Numbered from the stretch's first letter, positions 51,855 through 60,537 are shown. The stretch is DNA of 64,000 nucleotides from Pseudooceanicola marinus (GCF_002786295.1 NZ_PGTC01000021.1:1-64000); one strand, 5' to 3'. Program-made: numbers and translations. Notes: generated by a model not told the origin, from the letters alone.

Positions 51855-52565
51855 TCAGAAGGAAAGACTGCCGACGCCGCCATGGGCGGCCGACCAGTCG
51901 AGAGGGGCGTCGATGAAGGCCCGCAGCGCATCCAGCGCCGGGCGGGGGAAGCTGTCGCGGGTCTCGGCCTCGGCCAAGATGTCGCCCCAGTTGGCCAGGG
52001 CATGCAGGCGCAGGCCGTGCTGGTCCAGCGCGACACGGGTCTCGGGGAAGATGTCGTAGTGGAACAGCATCAGCACGTGCGACACCTTCAGCCCGGCTTC
52101 GCGCAGGGCCTGACAGAAACGGATCTTCGAGGCGCCGTCGGTGGTCAGATCCTCGATCAGCAGGACCCGCTGGCCTGGGGTCGAGACGCCCTCGATCCGC
52201 GCCGCCGGGCCGAAGCCCTGGGCGCGCTTGCGCACGTATTGCATCGGCAGGCCGGACAGGGCCGCGATCCAGGCGGCGAAGGGGATGCCGGCCGTTTCGG
52301 CGCCGGCGACAGCATCGATGCGGTCGCGCCCGATCTCGGAGTCCAGGATCTCGGTCGCGAAGCCCATCATCATCTCGCGCAGCGCGGGGTAAGAGATTAC
52401 CTTGCGGACATTGATGTAGACCGGGCTGGCCACGCCGGAGGACAGGATGAAGGGCCGCTGGTCCGCGCATTCCACGGCGCCGATGTCCAGCAGCGCCCGC
52501 GCGGTGCGGCGGGCAAAGTCTTTGCGGGTCTCGGGCGAGAGCTGCATTGGCAGGGCTTCCTTCAT
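51855..52565 (-). CDS. pyrE: Orotate phosphoribosyltransferase
   Basis: 236-aa type I phosphoribosyltransferase. ILSSGVASPVYINVRKV and the PRPP motif VLLIEDLTTDGASK at about residues 137-150 identify PyrE. It converts orotate and PRPP to OMP. Overlaps the upstream M20 hydrolase by 4 bases. Length is somewhat above the usual 210-220 residues, with a C-terminal extension LDALRAFIDAPLDWSAA. Confidence 0.9.
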   Translation of the reverse strand: MKEALPMQLSPETRKDFARRTARALLDIGAVECADQRPFILSSGVASPVYINVRKVISYPALREMMMGFATEILDSEIGRDRIDAVAGAETAGIPFAAWIAALSGLPMQYVRKRAQGFGPAARIEGVSTPGQRVLLIEDLTTDGASKIRFCQALREAGLKVSHVLMLFHYDIFPETRVALDQHGLRLHALANWGDILAEAETRDSFPRPALDALRAFIDAPLDWSAAHGGVGSLSF

Positions 52566-53842
52566 TCTTCCGCCTCCAGATAAGCGGAGAGGATCGCCGT
52601 GCCTACGAGGAAATCGCCGATTTCCATCGCTTCGTCGGGATTGTGGCTGCCATTGCGGTTTCGCACGAAGACCATACCGGCGGGAATGCCCGCTTGGGCG
52701 AAGATCGCCGCGTCATGGCCGCCGCCCGAGGGCATGGTGAAGGGCTCGTCCGTGACCCGGGCCATGGCTGTCTCCAGCCCGGCGATGACGGTGGGGTCCA
52801 TAAGGGCAGGGGCCACGGCCACCTCGGCGCCGGTGTCGAAACGCACGCCACGGCTACGGCCGATGTCGTCCATCTGCTCGCGCAGGTAGGCGCGCATCTG
52901 GTCGAGGATCGCCGCATCCTGCGAACGGATGTCGAGCGAGAAGCCCAGCTCGTCCGGAATGCGCGAGATCGCGTGCGAGGCCGGGTCGGTGCCCACGATG
53001 CCCGAGGTCAGCACCAGGTCGCGCCCGGTCCGTAGTAGGTGATCCCAGGTATCGTCCAGCCGGTGCATCAGTTCGGCGAAGGCCAGCACCGGGTCGTGGC
53101 GGTAGGCGCGGGGCACGGCGCCGGAGTGCCCGGCCTCGCCGATGCAGCGCACCAGCCGGTGGCGGAAGTTGCCCCGGATGCCCGAGACGACGGCGGCGGG
53201 CAGGCCCCGTTCGACCAGCAGCGGGCCCTGCTCGATGTGCAGTTCCAGGTAGCCTTCGATCTTTGACAGGTCGCAGATCGGGGTCCGCGCGGCCAGCGGC
53301 GCGGTGTCGATGCCCAGGCCGTCCAGGTGATCACGCAGCGAGCGGCCATCGCCCTTGTGGGCCGCGGCAAGCTCCGCGTCGGGCAATTGCCCGGTCAGCA
53401 TCTTGGAGCCCAGGTAGCAGGCGCCGAACCAGGCGCTTTCCTCGCCGCGCATGGCCAGGCATTTGACCGGGCGCCGGAAGGAACGCCCGCTGCGCGCGGC
53501 GCGGATCAGGACGATCAGCCCCGCCACGACGCCCGCCAGGCCATCGTAGTTGCCGCCCATGGGCACGCTGTCGACATGGCTGCCGATCAGCACCCAGCTT
53601 TCCGCCTGCGCATCCTTGGGCAGGCAGAACAGCAGGTTGCGGCCTGCGTCTTCTTCGACGTGCAGGCCCTCGGTGCGGGCGAAATCGGCCAGCCAGTCCA
53701 GCGTCCGCGTCTCGATGTCCGAAAAGGCAGGGCGGCTGACGCCCGCGCTGTCGGGCGAGAGGGCGCGAATGCCGTCGAAGACCTGCGCCGCCAGGGCGCC
53801 CATGGCCGCATCGTCGTGGCCCTTGAAGGATTGCAGCATCAT
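52562..53842 (-). CDS. M20-family N-carbamoyl-amino-acid hydrolase (ureidosuccinase/HyuC-like)
   Basis: 426-aa zinc amidohydrolase. Metal ligands are seen in GSHVDSVPMGGNYDG, RGEESAWFGACYLGS, HIEQGPLLVERGLP and SGGGHDA. This order is that of HyuC/AmaB, allantoate amidohydrolase and beta-ureidopropionase. Between pyrD and pyrE the best guess for its substrate is N-carbamoyl-L-aspartate, giving aspartate, CO2 and ammonia. Start ATGATG overlaps the pyrD stop. Confidence 0.85.
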   Translation of the reverse strand: MMLQSFKGHDDAAMGALAAQVFDGIRALSPDSAGVSRPAFSDIETRTLDWLADFARTEGLHVEEDAGRNLLFCLPKDAQAESWVLIGSHVDSVPMGGNYDGLAGVVAGLIVLIRAARSGRSFRRPVKCLAMRGEESAWFGACYLGSKMLTGQLPDAELAAAHKGDGRSLRDHLDGLGIDTAPLAARTPICDLSKIEGYLELHIEQGPLLVERGLPAAVVSGIRGNFRHRLVRCIGEAGHSGAVPRAYRHDPVLAFAELMHRLDDTWDHLLRTGRDLVLTSGIVGTDPASHAISRIPDELGFSLDIRSQDAAILDQMRAYLREQMDDIGRSRGVRFDTGAEVAVAPALMDPTVIAGLETAMARVTDEPFTMPSGGGHDAAIFAQAGIPAGMVFVRNRNGSHNPDEAMEIGDFLVGTAILSAYLEAEE

Positions 53843-54765
53843 GCGGCCTCTCCGCCCGGGATCTGCACCGAGCCGATGATCTCGCCGAGCGAGGTGACGC
53901 CCTGCGCCTGCATCCAGTCCGAGAGTTCTGCGATCAGCCGGGCCATGACGGTGGGCGACTGGAAGGTGGCGGTGCCGACCTGCACGGCGGCGGCGCCGGC
54001 GATGAGGAATTCTAGCACGTCGTCCAGCGTGGCGATGCCGCCGCAGCCGATCACCGGCACGCGGCAGGCGTGGGCGCATTGGTAGGTCATGCGCAACGCT
54101 ATGGGCTTCACCGCGGGGCCGGACATGCCGCCCATGACGTTGCCCAGCCTGGGCTGCCGGGTGCGCACGTCGATGGACATGCCAAGCGCAGTGTTCGCGG
54201 TGACGATGGCATCGGCGCCCTCGGCTTCGGCGGCCAGGGCCACGGCGACCGGTTCTCCGGTGTTGGGCGTCAGCTTGGCCCAGAGCGGCAGGTCCGTCTC
54301 GGCCCGCAGGCGGCGCATCACTTCGGCGGTGGTGTCGGGACGCATCGCGAAGGCGTTGCCGTCTGCCTCGATGTTCGGGCAGGAAATATTGGCCTCGATC
54401 GCCGCCACGCCGGGCAGCGAGACCTCGGCGGCGAGGCGGGCGAACTCATCCATCGAATGGGCCGAGATCGAGACCACTAGCGGCGCCTTGTAGTCGGACC
54501 AATAGGGCAGCATCCGGTCGCGGAAATCGTCGATCCCTTTGGACGGGATGCCGATGGCGTTCAGCATGCCGCCCTGCAGGTCGCAGACCCGGGGCGTCGG
54601 GTTGCCGGCGCGCTTGCCGTGCATGATCGTCTTCAACACATGGGCGCCCAGCACATCCAGGTCGAAAACATCCGATAGATCCTCGGAGAAGGTGCCGGAG
54701 GCGGGCATGATCGGGTTGGCGAAGGTCAGCTCGCCGACTTTGACGGAGAGGTCGGAGGTGCTCAT
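53839..54765 (-). CDS. pyrD: Dihydroorotate dehydrogenase, class 1B catalytic subunit
   Basis: 308-aa FMN enzyme with VKVGELTFANPIMPASGTFS, GNPTPRVCDLQGGMLNAIG, SISAHSMDEF, ANISCPNIEADG and PVIGCGGIATLDDVLEF. The short soluble form without a membrane anchor, paired with PyrK, is class 1B. The active-site base position is NISCPN (Cys), as in class 1. It can use NAD through PyrK. Overlaps pyrK by 4 bases. Confidence 0.92.
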   Translation of the reverse strand: MSTSDLSVKVGELTFANPIMPASGTFSEDLSDVFDLDVLGAHVLKTIMHGKRAGNPTPRVCDLQGGMLNAIGIPSKGIDDFRDRMLPYWSDYKAPLVVSISAHSMDEFARLAAEVSLPGVAAIEANISCPNIEADGNAFAMRPDTTAEVMRRLRAETDLPLWAKLTPNTGEPVAVALAAEAEGADAIVTANTALGMSIDVRTRQPRLGNVMGGMSGPAVKPIALRMTYQCAHACRVPVIGCGGIATLDDVLEFLIAGAAAVQVGTATFQSPTVMARLIAELSDWMQAQGVTSLGEIIGSVQIPGGEAA

Positions 54766-55607
54766 GCGATGGCCTCCGAGATGGGAAAGACTGGACCTTC
54801 GCGGCAGACACGGCGGTGGACGACCTCGTTGCCTTCGCGGAAGGGGCGGACGCAGGCCTGGCACATGCCCAGGCCGCAGGCCATCTGCTGCTCCATGGCG
54901 ATTTCGCCGGGGATGCCATGCTTCTGGCCCAGGCGCTGCAGCATGGTCAAAAGACGGCGGGAGCCGCAGGTGTAGAAGGCATCGACACTGCCTGCGGCGA
55001 TGCGCGCCTCAATCAGGGCTTCCAGCGCCGGCACTTCGGACGAGCCGTCTTCGTCATGCACCACGATGACCTCGGCGCCGTAGCTGCGGAAGAGGTCGAC
55101 CGACATGGCCAGTTCCGGGCTGCGGGCCGAGCAGATCGCGGTCAGGCTGCGGCCCTGTTGCTGTGCCATCCGGGCGAGTGGCGCCAGGGTGGCCAAGCCC
55201 ACGCCGCGCGCCACCAGCATCAGGTTCTGCCAGGCGTCGGGCATGGTGAAGCCCTGGCCCAGCGGGCCCAGCACGTTCAGCGTGTCGCCCGCGCGCAGGG
55301 TGGCCAAGCCACGGGTGCCGGCGCCTGCGATCTTGTAGAGGAACTGCAACTGCTCTGCGTGGGCGTCGTAGCCGTAGATCGACATCGGGCGGCGCAGGAA
55401 GGGGTGCTCGCCCTCGGGTACTGGGCAGAGCAACTGGAAGAACTGGCCCGGGGCGCAGTCCAGCACCTCGGCCGGGGCGTCCAGGGTCAGCAGGCGGTAC
55501 TCGCCGTTGACCGGCATGTTCGAGAGTACGATGGCCCGGGCCTCGGCGCAGCGTGCGGTGACACCGGGCGAGGGGGGGACGGACAGGATTGAGGGGATGA
55601 GGGTCAT
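54762..55607 (-). CDS. pyrK: Dihydroorotate dehydrogenase electron-transfer subunit PyrK
   Basis: 281-aa FAD/2Fe-2S protein. FAD-binding FLRRPMSIYGYD, NAD-binding GVGLATLAPLARMA (with RGVGLA in place of GGIG), and cluster ligands CGLGMCQAC plus a Cys 12 residues on (RRVCREGPVF). It moves electrons between NAD(H) and PyrD. Starts just downstream of the TRAP permease gene, 28 bases away. Confidence 0.91.
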   Translation of the reverse strand: MTLIPSILSVPPSPGVTARCAEARAIVLSNMPVNGEYRLLTLDAPAEVLDCAPGQFFQLLCPVPEGEHPFLRRPMSIYGYDAHAEQLQFLYKIAGAGTRGLATLRAGDTLNVLGPLGQGFTMPDAWQNLMLVARGVGLATLAPLARMAQQQGRSLTAICSARSPELAMSVDLFRSYGAEVIVVHDEDGSSEVPALEALIEARIAAGSVDAFYTCGSRRLLTMLQRLGQKHGIPGEIAMEQQMACGLGMCQACVRPFREGNEVVHRRVCREGPVFPISEAIA

Positions 55608-55635
55608 GAGAGGACCTTTCGGGGAAGTGCGCGGA

Positions 55636-56919
55636 TCAGCCGTAGATCAGGCGTGGCACGAAGAGGGATATCTGCGGGATGTAGGTGATCAGCAGGAGCA
55701 CGATCACGTTGACCAGCACGAAGGGCCAGACGCCGCGGATGATGTCGGCCACCGGTTTGCCCAGGGTCGAGGAGGCGACGAAGATGTCCAACCCGAAGGG
55801 TGGGGTGATCATGCCCAGGCAGACGTTGAAGGTGACCAGCATCCCGAAGTGCACCGGATCGATGCCGAAACTCTGCGCCACGGGGTAGAGCGGCGGCACG
55901 AGGACCAGCAGGGTCGAGTTCGGGTCGATGAACATGCCGGCGATGAAGAAGCAGATGTTCACCGCGATCAGGAAGGCGATGCGGCCGGCGTCGGCGCTGT
56001 CCAGCAGCCCCAGGATCGCCGTCGGTACCTGCGCCAGCGTCACGAAGAACGAGATCAGACCCCCCATGGCCAGCAGCACGAAGATGATCGAGGTGTTGAT
56101 CGCGCTGTCTTCGGTGATCTTGACCAGGGCGCCCCAGTTCAGGCTGCGGAAGACTAGGGTCTCGACCAGGATGGCATAGACCACGCTGACGGCGGCGGCC
56201 TCGGTGGGGGTGATCACGCCCGAGTAGATGCCGCCCAGGATGATGACCGGCATGCCAAGCGCCCATTTCGCGTTCCAAATGGCGCGCAGGCGGGCGCCCC
56301 AGGGCAGGCGGTCGCTGTGGCTGACGTTGTCGCGGCGGGCCTGGATCTCGACGAAGATGGCAAAAGCCACGCCGAGCACCAGGCCCACGCCCAGCCCTGC
56401 GGCGAACAGCTGCGAGATCGATGTGCCGGTAATCCAGCCGTATACGATCAGCGTGATTGAGGGCGGGATCAGCAGAGCGGTTTCGGCGGAGGAGACGAGC
56501 AGCCCCAGCGAGAACTTCTCGGAATACCCGGCCTTCCGCATCTCGGGGTAGACCATGCGGCCCATGGCCGCGACGGTGGCGGGGGCAGAGCCTGAGACGG
56601 CGCCGAAGGCCATGGAGCCGCCGACCACCACGTGGCCGATGCCGCCGCGGCTGTGACCGACCAGCGCGGTCACCACGCCCACCAGCTGGCGGGCGATCTG
56701 GCCCGAGCCCATGAGGTTGGCCGCGAAGATGAAGAAGGGGATGGCCAGCAGAGTCGAATGGTCGATTCCGCCGACGATCTTCTGCACCACCGCCGCATCG
56801 GGCAGACGGCCGTAGAAGGCTTCCTTGTAAGCCAGCGCGGGCAGGCCCAGCACCAGGAACATTTCGAAGCCGGCGACAAGCAGCAGCACGGCAAGAAGGA
56901 GGATGAGGGCGAGGATCAT
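55636..56919 (-). CDS. dctM: TRAP transporter large permease (DctM type)
   Basis: 427-aa protein with about 12 helices. FFIFAANLMGSGQIARQLVG, GHVVVGGSMAFGAVSGSAPA, SAETALLIPPSITLIVYGW and ITPTEAAAVSVVYAI are canonical DctM motifs. ATG 56919 overlaps the dctQ stop, excluding the longer open frame. Confidence 0.93.
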   Translation of the reverse strand: MILALILLLAVLLLVAGFEMFLVLGLPALAYKEAFYGRLPDAAVVQKIVGGIDHSTLLAIPFFIFAANLMGSGQIARQLVGVVTALVGHSRGGIGHVVVGGSMAFGAVSGSAPATVAAMGRMVYPEMRKAGYSEKFSLGLLVSSAETALLIPPSITLIVYGWITGTSISQLFAAGLGVGLVLGVAFAIFVEIQARRDNVSHSDRLPWGARLRAIWNAKWALGMPVIILGGIYSGVITPTEAAAVSVVYAILVETLVFRSLNWGALVKITEDSAINTSIIFVLLAMGGLISFFVTLAQVPTAILGLLDSADAGRIAFLIAVNICFFIAGMFIDPNSTLLVLVPPLYPVAQSFGIDPVHFGMLVTFNVCLGMITPPFGLDIFVASSTLGKPVADIIRGVWPFVLVNVIVLLLITYIPQISLFVPRLIYG

Positions 56920-57413
56920 TCTGCCTGCTCCTGTGCGTTGAAACGGTCGATGATACCGAACAGGCTGAGGCCATAGCGCAGCGCCAGCAGCAGGAATCCC
57001 ACGACGGGGGCGAGGTAGATGTAGCCCATGGGCACGCCCAGCGTGGGCGAGGCCTGGCCGGACTTCAGGACGAATTGCACCAGGCTGAAAGCCAACCAGG
57101 CCAAGTAGAGGCCAAAGAACAGGCCGCAAAGGTCGATCAGCTTGCAGACCGCGCGGATGGCGCCGGCCGGTAGACGTTCGCGTAGGTTGGTGATGCCGAC
57201 GTGCTTGCCGCGTTCAAGCGCCAGGCCCAGGGCCAGGAAAACGAGGAAGAGGTTCATCATCCGCACCGCTTCCTCGACCCAGGCGAAGCGCGAGGCGAAG
57301 GTGCCCCCGATTTCGCGGGTGACGACAGAGCCGGTGTAGAGAACCACCATTGCAAGGAAGAGAGCCACCAGAAGGCTGCGCTCGATCGTCCTCAGCAGGG
57401 TCAGGAATTTCAT
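56916..57413 (-). CDS. dctQ: TRAP transporter small permease (DctQ type)
   Basis: 165-aa protein with four helices, including FAWVEEAVRMMNLFLVFLAL and ALERGKHVGITNLRERLP, the DctQ core. ATG 57413 follows a GC-rich gap from dctP containing a hairpin. Confidence 0.92.
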   Translation of the reverse strand: MKFLTLLRTIERSLLVALFLAMVVLYTGSVVTREIGGTFASRFAWVEEAVRMMNLFLVFLALGLALERGKHVGITNLRERLPAGAIRAVCKLIDLCGLFFGLYLAWLAFSLVQFVLKSGQASPTLGVPMGYIYLAPVVGFLLLALRYGLSLFGIIDRFNAQEQAE

Positions 57414-57471
57414 GGGATGTGCCTCGTACAGTCGGGGCGGGCCGCCTGAAGAAGTGGGGCCGGAAGGGGGA

Positions 57472-57495
57472 GGGCCCGCCGCGAAGGACGGGCCC
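57472..57495 (-). terminator. Hairpin between dctP and dctQ
   Basis: GGGCCCG (57472-57478) pairs with CGGGCCC (57489-57495). No U-run; probably tunes receptor versus permease levels. Confidence 0.5.
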
Positions 57496-57519
57496 GGGGA
57501 GCGAAGCCGTGGAAACGGC

Positions 57520-58530
57520 TTAATGAAGGGCCTCGTAGGCTTCTTCGTAGGTGGACAGCAGGGCCTTGCCGGTGTCGCCGGCCTTGGCGACATAGGCCTC
57601 GGAGGCCGGGCCAAAGGTGGCTTCGCGCAGCGCGGCGCGTTCTTCCTCACCGGCGACGCGGACGTTGGTGCCGGCGGCCTCGATGGTTTCCAGCGCTTCT
57701 TCCACAGCGGCGGCCTTGTGGGCGGTCAGCTCGGGGATGACTTCGTGGAAGGCGGTGGTGATCACCTCCTGGTACTCGGCCGGCAGGCTGTCCCACCACA
57801 TCGGGTTGAACAGCACGACGTCCTCCATCGCGCCGTGATCAGAGACCACGAGGTACTCCTGCACCTCGTAGAACTTCATGTTCATGATGGTATCCAGCGG
57901 GTTCTCTTCCCCGTCCACGACGCCGGTCTGCAGCGAGGTGTAGAGCTCGCCGAAGGGCAGGGCGATGGCCGAGGCCCCAAGGGCGTTGAACTGTTCGATC
58001 AGGATCGAGCTGTCCATGACGCGAAACTTCTGGTCGGCGAAGTCGGCCAAGGTGTCGAGCGGCTTGTTCGAGGTGAACTGCTTCTTGCCGTTGGGCCAGA
58101 GCGTCACGGCGAACATGCCCTTGTCCGAGAAGGTGTCCAGCAGCGCCTGGCCGAAAGGACCGTCGCGCAGTTCCTGCGCCTTGGCGTCGTCTTCGGGCAG
58201 AAGGTAGGGGATGTCCATGATCGACACGGCCGGGTTGAAGCCGCCGAGGAAAGCGGCGGGGGCCACGGTGCCCTCGATGGTGCCTAGCTGGACGCCTTCG
58301 TTCATCTGGCGCTGGTTGCCCAGCTGGCCCTGCGGGAAGATCTGGAACTCGACCTCGCCGTCGGTGCGCTCTTTCACCAGTTCGGCAACCTTCTCAAGCG
58401 TCACGTTGCGGCTTTGCGCCGGGCTTTCGAGGTGACCGATTTTGGCGACGTATTCCTGCGCCTGCGCGCCGGAGGCCAGAACCAGGCCCAGTGCGGTCAG
58501 TCCGGAGAGGACGGTGGTTTTGCGGAACAT
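57520..58530 (-). CDS. dctP: TRAP transporter solute receptor (DctP type)
   Basis: 336-aa periplasmic binding protein, signal peptide 1-25 ending SGAQAQ. YVAKIGHLESPAQSRNVTLE, EVEFQIFPQGQLGNQRQMNE and the Arg/Asn carboxylate-binding region GQKFR-like DQKFRVMDSSILIEQFNALG then GVVDGEENPLDTI identify DctP. The Arg in QKFRVM normally clamps the substrate carboxylate, so an organic acid such as orotate or a ureido acid is possible. Confidence 0.92.
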   Translation of the reverse strand: MFRKTTVLSGLTALGLVLASGAQAQEYVAKIGHLESPAQSRNVTLEKVAELVKERTDGEVEFQIFPQGQLGNQRQMNEGVQLGTIEGTVAPAAFLGGFNPAVSIMDIPYLLPEDDAKAQELRDGPFGQALLDTFSDKGMFAVTLWPNGKKQFTSNKPLDTLADFADQKFRVMDSSILIEQFNALGASAIALPFGELYTSLQTGVVDGEENPLDTIMNMKFYEVQEYLVVSDHGAMEDVVLFNPMWWDSLPAEYQEVITTAFHEVIPELTAHKAAAVEEALETIEAAGTNVRVAGEEERAALREATFGPASEAYVAKAGDTGKALLSTYEEAYEALH

Positions 58531-58606
58531 CTGTGACTCCCTGTCATGCTCATCTTGTCTGATGCCTGAAGGATCACGATGGTCGTGCAAGGGGTCAACG
58601 GAAAAA

Positions 58607-58620
58607 TCTAAAAAATGAGA
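58607..58620 (+). promoter_or_regulatory. Putative operator, copy 1
   Basis: TCTAAAAAATGAGA, 77 bases upstream of dctP. The same 14 bases recur at 59844-59857 upstream of the XRE regulator. Confidence 0.6.
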
Positions 58621-58690
58621 CGGCAGGGAAAATTTATCGGATGGTCAGCTTTAGGTCGTCTAGTTTTTGAGCGGAGGGGGTGACGGCCGC

Positions 58691-59572
58691 TTAGCGAATC
58701 CCGTGCCGTTCGATCAGCGCATCGACGTGGTCGGCAGCCTCGCGACCCTTGAGCGAGCTGGTCCAGAGGCGTTGGGTGATCCCTTCGTGCAGCTCCAGCG
58801 CCTCGGGGGCCGAGGTGATCAGGCCGACACCGATCCCGATGTTGGGGTTATGGCCCAGCCGGAAGGGCGAAATGGTCAGAGTCGACTCGCTGCCCTTGCG
58901 CACGATCTGGAAAGAGGTCGCGGGAATCGGCTCGCGCGCGACGCCGACCTGGATTCCGATGAGCGGTTCACGCAGCATCGCCGAGATATGCTGTGCTTCG
59001 CGCAGGGCCATGCGGCGGCGGGCGTCCAGCGTCGCGGGGGGCAGCTCGCTGCGGCCGATCAGGCCCTCGCGCAGGAAGCGTTCGATGTCCGCGTCCGAGA
59101 TGATCGAGGCCAGGTGCGGCCGGCGTTGATCGAAGCGCGTCTTTCTTTTCTTCAGGATATCAAGGATCTGATCGACATCCTTCCCCTGGTCGGCGGTGGT
59201 CGATTCGCGCATCACGTCTGCCAGCACGGCGTCATAGCCGCCCGTGGTGACCAAGTAGGAGATCGGGCTGAAGAGGCCGATGATCTGCTCGCTATCCTCT
59301 TCGATCTGGCGCATCCGCTCGAAGAAGCTGACGGCGTTGTCGACATATTCGATGCCCACGCCCAGCAGGGAGGGCAGGGAAACCTGCAGTTCGTCCGCGA
59401 TGGCGGTCAGCATCTCGATCTTGGCGATTTCGCCTTTTTCGGCGCGGTAGAGCGCTGCGCGAGAGATGCCGAGGCGGGCGGCCAGATCCTCTGGCGACAG
59501 GGCGCGGCCTAGCCTGTGGGCGCGCAACCGGGCGCCCAGCTCGACGAAATTCACCTTGTTTGCCTGCGTCAC
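58691..59572 (-). CDS. XRE-family regulator with C-terminal sensory region
   Basis: 293-aa regulator. HTH LSPEDLAARLGISRAALYRA at about residues 26-45, then EKGEIAKIEMLTAIADEL. The C-terminal 200 residues resemble short-chain acid-responsive XRE proteins, with FRLGHNPNIGIGVGLITSAP. GTG 59572 has GGAGGGG 7 bases upstream; the frame is open a little further. It is transcribed away from an A+T-rich region and likely controls the dctPQM-pyr operon directly downstream. Confidence 0.83.
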   Translation of the reverse strand: MTQANKVNFVELGARLRAHRLGRALSPEDLAARLGISRAALYRAEKGEIAKIEMLTAIADELQVSLPSLLGVGIEYVDNAVSFFERMRQIEEDSEQIIGLFSPISYLVTTGGYDAVLADVMRESTTADQGKDVDQILDILKKRKTRFDQRRPHLASIISDADIERFLREGLIGRSELPPATLDARRRMALREAQHISAMLREPLIGIQVGVAREPIPATSFQIVRKGSESTLTISPFRLGHNPNIGIGVGLITSAPEALELHEGITQRLWTSSLKGREAADHVDALIERHGIR

Positions 59573-59933
59573 GGGCTGGCCCCTCCGGATCTTTCTGACG
59601 GTCCTTGTGGCTGGCGGCGCAATGCGCCCCGGCCATGGTCCGTCTCGGAAATGATCCAATCACGAGATGCAAGCCTCTGCAATCCCAGCTGGATTCGATG
59701 ACTCTCCAAGTTTTGAAGGGAAAACGTCGGCTTTCAGACGAAGGGATCAGGCGCCAATCAGCTGCATTTTTTTAGATCTTCCACATTTGGCGCCCCCTTT
59801 TTGGGCGATTTTTCCCATTTTTTGAGAAGAACGTGCCGCGCAGTCTAAAAAATGAGAGCTGGCGCTTGAATCTCGCGCCGCCTGCCGCTCGGAACTGGGG
59901 CCGAAGTCGTATGCGAAGAAGAGGACATCCCTC
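59573..59933. other. Promoter region of XRE regulator with operator copy
   Basis: A+T-rich stretch at 59760-59860. CGCCC-GGGCG stem followed by ATTTTTCCC (near 59790-59815) could be a terminator. TCTAAAAAATGAGA is at 59844-59857. Confidence 0.45.
59844..59857 (+). promoter_or_regulatory. Putative operator, copy 2
   Basis: TCTAAAAAATGAGA identical to 58607-58620, in the same orientation. It lies 272 bases upstream of the XRE gene start. Confidence 0.6.
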
Positions 59934-60012
59934 GTGATCAGTGTGTCCGGCCTGACGAAGCGGTTCGAAATGGACGGCGGTGCCTCCGTCTTGGCCCTGT
60001 CGCCCGTCACCC
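59934..60012 (+). pseudogene. ABC transporter ATPase N-terminal remnant
   Basis: GTG start after GAGGAC, then ISVSGLTKRFEMDGGASVLA and LSPVT, the opening of a nitrate/taurine-type ABC ATPase. Homology stops where the integrase remnant begins on the other strand, before Walker A. It may mark a former transporter next to the XRE gene. Confidence 0.55.
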
Positions 60013-60336
60013 AGCACATCTGCGGTCTGCCAGGCGGCAGTAATGCTCGGCTTCCTTAAGGGTCTGCCAACCTCCCCAGCTCATGAATTGATGCGCCGAG
60101 GCTCCACCCTCGGCTAGAGCGAATCCGCGGCTCTTTCTCAGGCTGTGTGCGCACTTCTCGACGCCGGCGGCGGTCCTGGGCATGAAGGCCGGGGCCTTCA
60201 CTTTCGACTGCCGAAACACCATCACTCCGTCGCGGTCGACGTGGCCAGGGCCGATAGACACCGCGTCGATAGGTCGGAAGCCCGTCCAGGAAATCACCTC
60301 GAAGCACACTGCCGACAGCGGCACGCCGGACCAATA
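60007..60336 (-). pseudogene. Tyrosine integrase catalytic-domain remnant
   Basis: Minus strand: CFEVISWTGFRPIDAVSIGP (catalytic Arg), VMVFRQSKVKAPAFMPRT, then directly AHSLRKSRGFALAEGGASAH and EAEHYCRLADRR (His-x-x-Arg and Tyr). About 45 residues between FMPRT and the HxxR box are missing. It belongs to a different subfamily from the integrase at 13374-14167. Confidence 0.75.
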
Positions 60337-60344
60337 GCCAGGCG

Positions 60345-60377
60345 CCGACACGAAGGGCGGACAGCGGAGGCTCGCTG
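60345..60377 (+). repeat. Dispersed repeat, copy 3
   Basis: Begins CCGACACGAAGGGCGG and continues ACAGCGGAGGCTCGCTG, matching 49148-49180 at most positions. Confidence 0.5.
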
Positions 60378-60537
60378 CGCAATCGAATACCCTGCGCGGG
60401 TCCGCCGAACCGACACTCGACAGTTCGCAACTCAGCTTCACGCAACGCCGCTGCAAGATCGCTTCGCGCTCACTTCTACGGATCATTCGGAGCAGAAGAC
60501 AAATGCGCGCATCCCGCAATGCGATGACCGGAGGGCT

